Source: Bacillota bacterium
Lineage (GTDB): Bacteria; Bacillota; Clostridia; Lutisporales; Lutisporaceae
DNA: 7,157 nt
Assembly: GCA_023405875.1 (NCBI GenBank)
Contig: JAEXXN010000426.1
Location: forward strand, 1-7,157
Direction: 5' to 3'
Under the pieces are notes generated by a model, which was given only the letters and a program-made list of their open reading frames with translations, made no database searches and was not told the DNA's origin. Made by a program: the position numbers and the translations under genes. Every line of letters starts with the position of its first letter. Positions within the stretch are counted from its first letter, which is position 1. Positions 6,519 to 7,157 of this stretch are shown piece by piece.

Positions 6519-6554
6519 GAAGAATCGCAAGATTTTCCTTTGATCCTTGAAAAC
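6519..6554 (+). promoter_or_regulatory. rRNA leader antitermination region: hairpin plus boxA-like motif
   Basis: A small hairpin (GAAGAATC 6519-6526, GATTTTCC 6531-6538) closes on a GCAA tetraloop, with one G-T wobble and one A-C mismatch. Two bases later comes TGATCCTTGAAAAC (6541-6554), which resembles the boxA element bound by NusB/NusE (S10) in bacterial rRNA leaders. The hairpin-then-boxA order matches boxB-boxA in E. coli rrn leaders. A GT-containing CAGTGT at 6559-6564 could stand where boxC lies. The motif reading is from family knowledge; function is inferred. Confidence 0.6.
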
Positions 6555-6612
6555 TAAACAGTGTAAAATGATAACCAAGAATTTCTTTTGAGTTAGGGCA
6601 AACCGAGTTAGT

Positions 6613-6629
6613 ATTCACGTTGAGTGAAT
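6613..6629 (+). repeat. Short leader hairpin just before the 16S 5' end
   Basis: ATTCAC (6613-6618) pairs with GTGAAT (6624-6629) around a five-base loop, ending about seven bases before the predicted mature 5' end. It may assist processing or folding of the 16S 5' end. The long RNase III processing stem usual for rRNA cannot be tested, because the 3' flank of 16S is outside the window. Confidence 0.45.
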
Positions 6630-6636
6630 CATATAT

Positions 6637-7157
<521 letters not shown>

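Overview
The window looks like chromosomal DNA from a Bacillota bacterium of class Clostridia. The 5' part of a 16S rRNA gene at the right end carries segments typical of the Ruminiclostridium/Acetivibrio (Hungateiclostridiaceae-like) branch, such as TGCCTAACACATGCAAG, GAGAAATCGGTGCTAATACC and GAGATGGGCCCGCGG. The strong AGGAGG-type ribosome binding sites, the Gram-positive lipoprotein signal and the moderately AT-rich codon use agree with this. The genus is an inference. All recognised genes are on the + strand. I see no tRNA, CRISPR array, transposase or phage gene.

Region 1 (about 37-2593) is a three-gene ABC importer of the NitT/TauT (nitrate/sulfonate/taurine/thiamine-precursor-like) type: a lipoprotein substrate-binding protein, an ATPase and a membrane permease. 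The genes are tightly packed, and the ATPase and permease share an ATGA stop/start overlap. A 31-codon open frame with a good ribosome binding site overlaps the start of the binding-protein gene. The transported compound cannot be read from the sequence.

Region 2 (2594-5979) holds a U32-family protein and a class III PLP aminotransferase, 11 bases apart and clearly one operon. It ends in a strong intrinsic terminator at 5951-5979. An imperfect inverted repeat sits directly before the U32 ribosome binding site. The U32 protein is an internally duplicated two-barrel form. Only the first barrel keeps the four cysteines expected to hold an iron-sulfur cluster. The aminotransferase resembles the AGXT2-like branch but lacks the usual Arg, the switch Glu and the PLP-stacking aromatic residue, so its substrate is uncertain.

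Region 3 (5980-6636) is about 660 bases without a convincing gene. It is AT-rich, with several inverted repeats. It then holds two good and one plausible tandem rRNA promoters, followed by a leader with a hairpin and a boxA-like antitermination motif.

Region 4 (about 6637-7157) is the first roughly 520 bases of a 16S rRNA gene, cut by the window edge. Its first variable region (helix 6) is replaced by a very long, nearly perfect 25-bp stem capped by a 105-nt loop that contains further hairpins. This is roughly 120 nt more than the E. coli equivalent. It looks like an intervening-sequence-type expansion that may be cut out of the mature rRNA, and it is the most notable item in the window.
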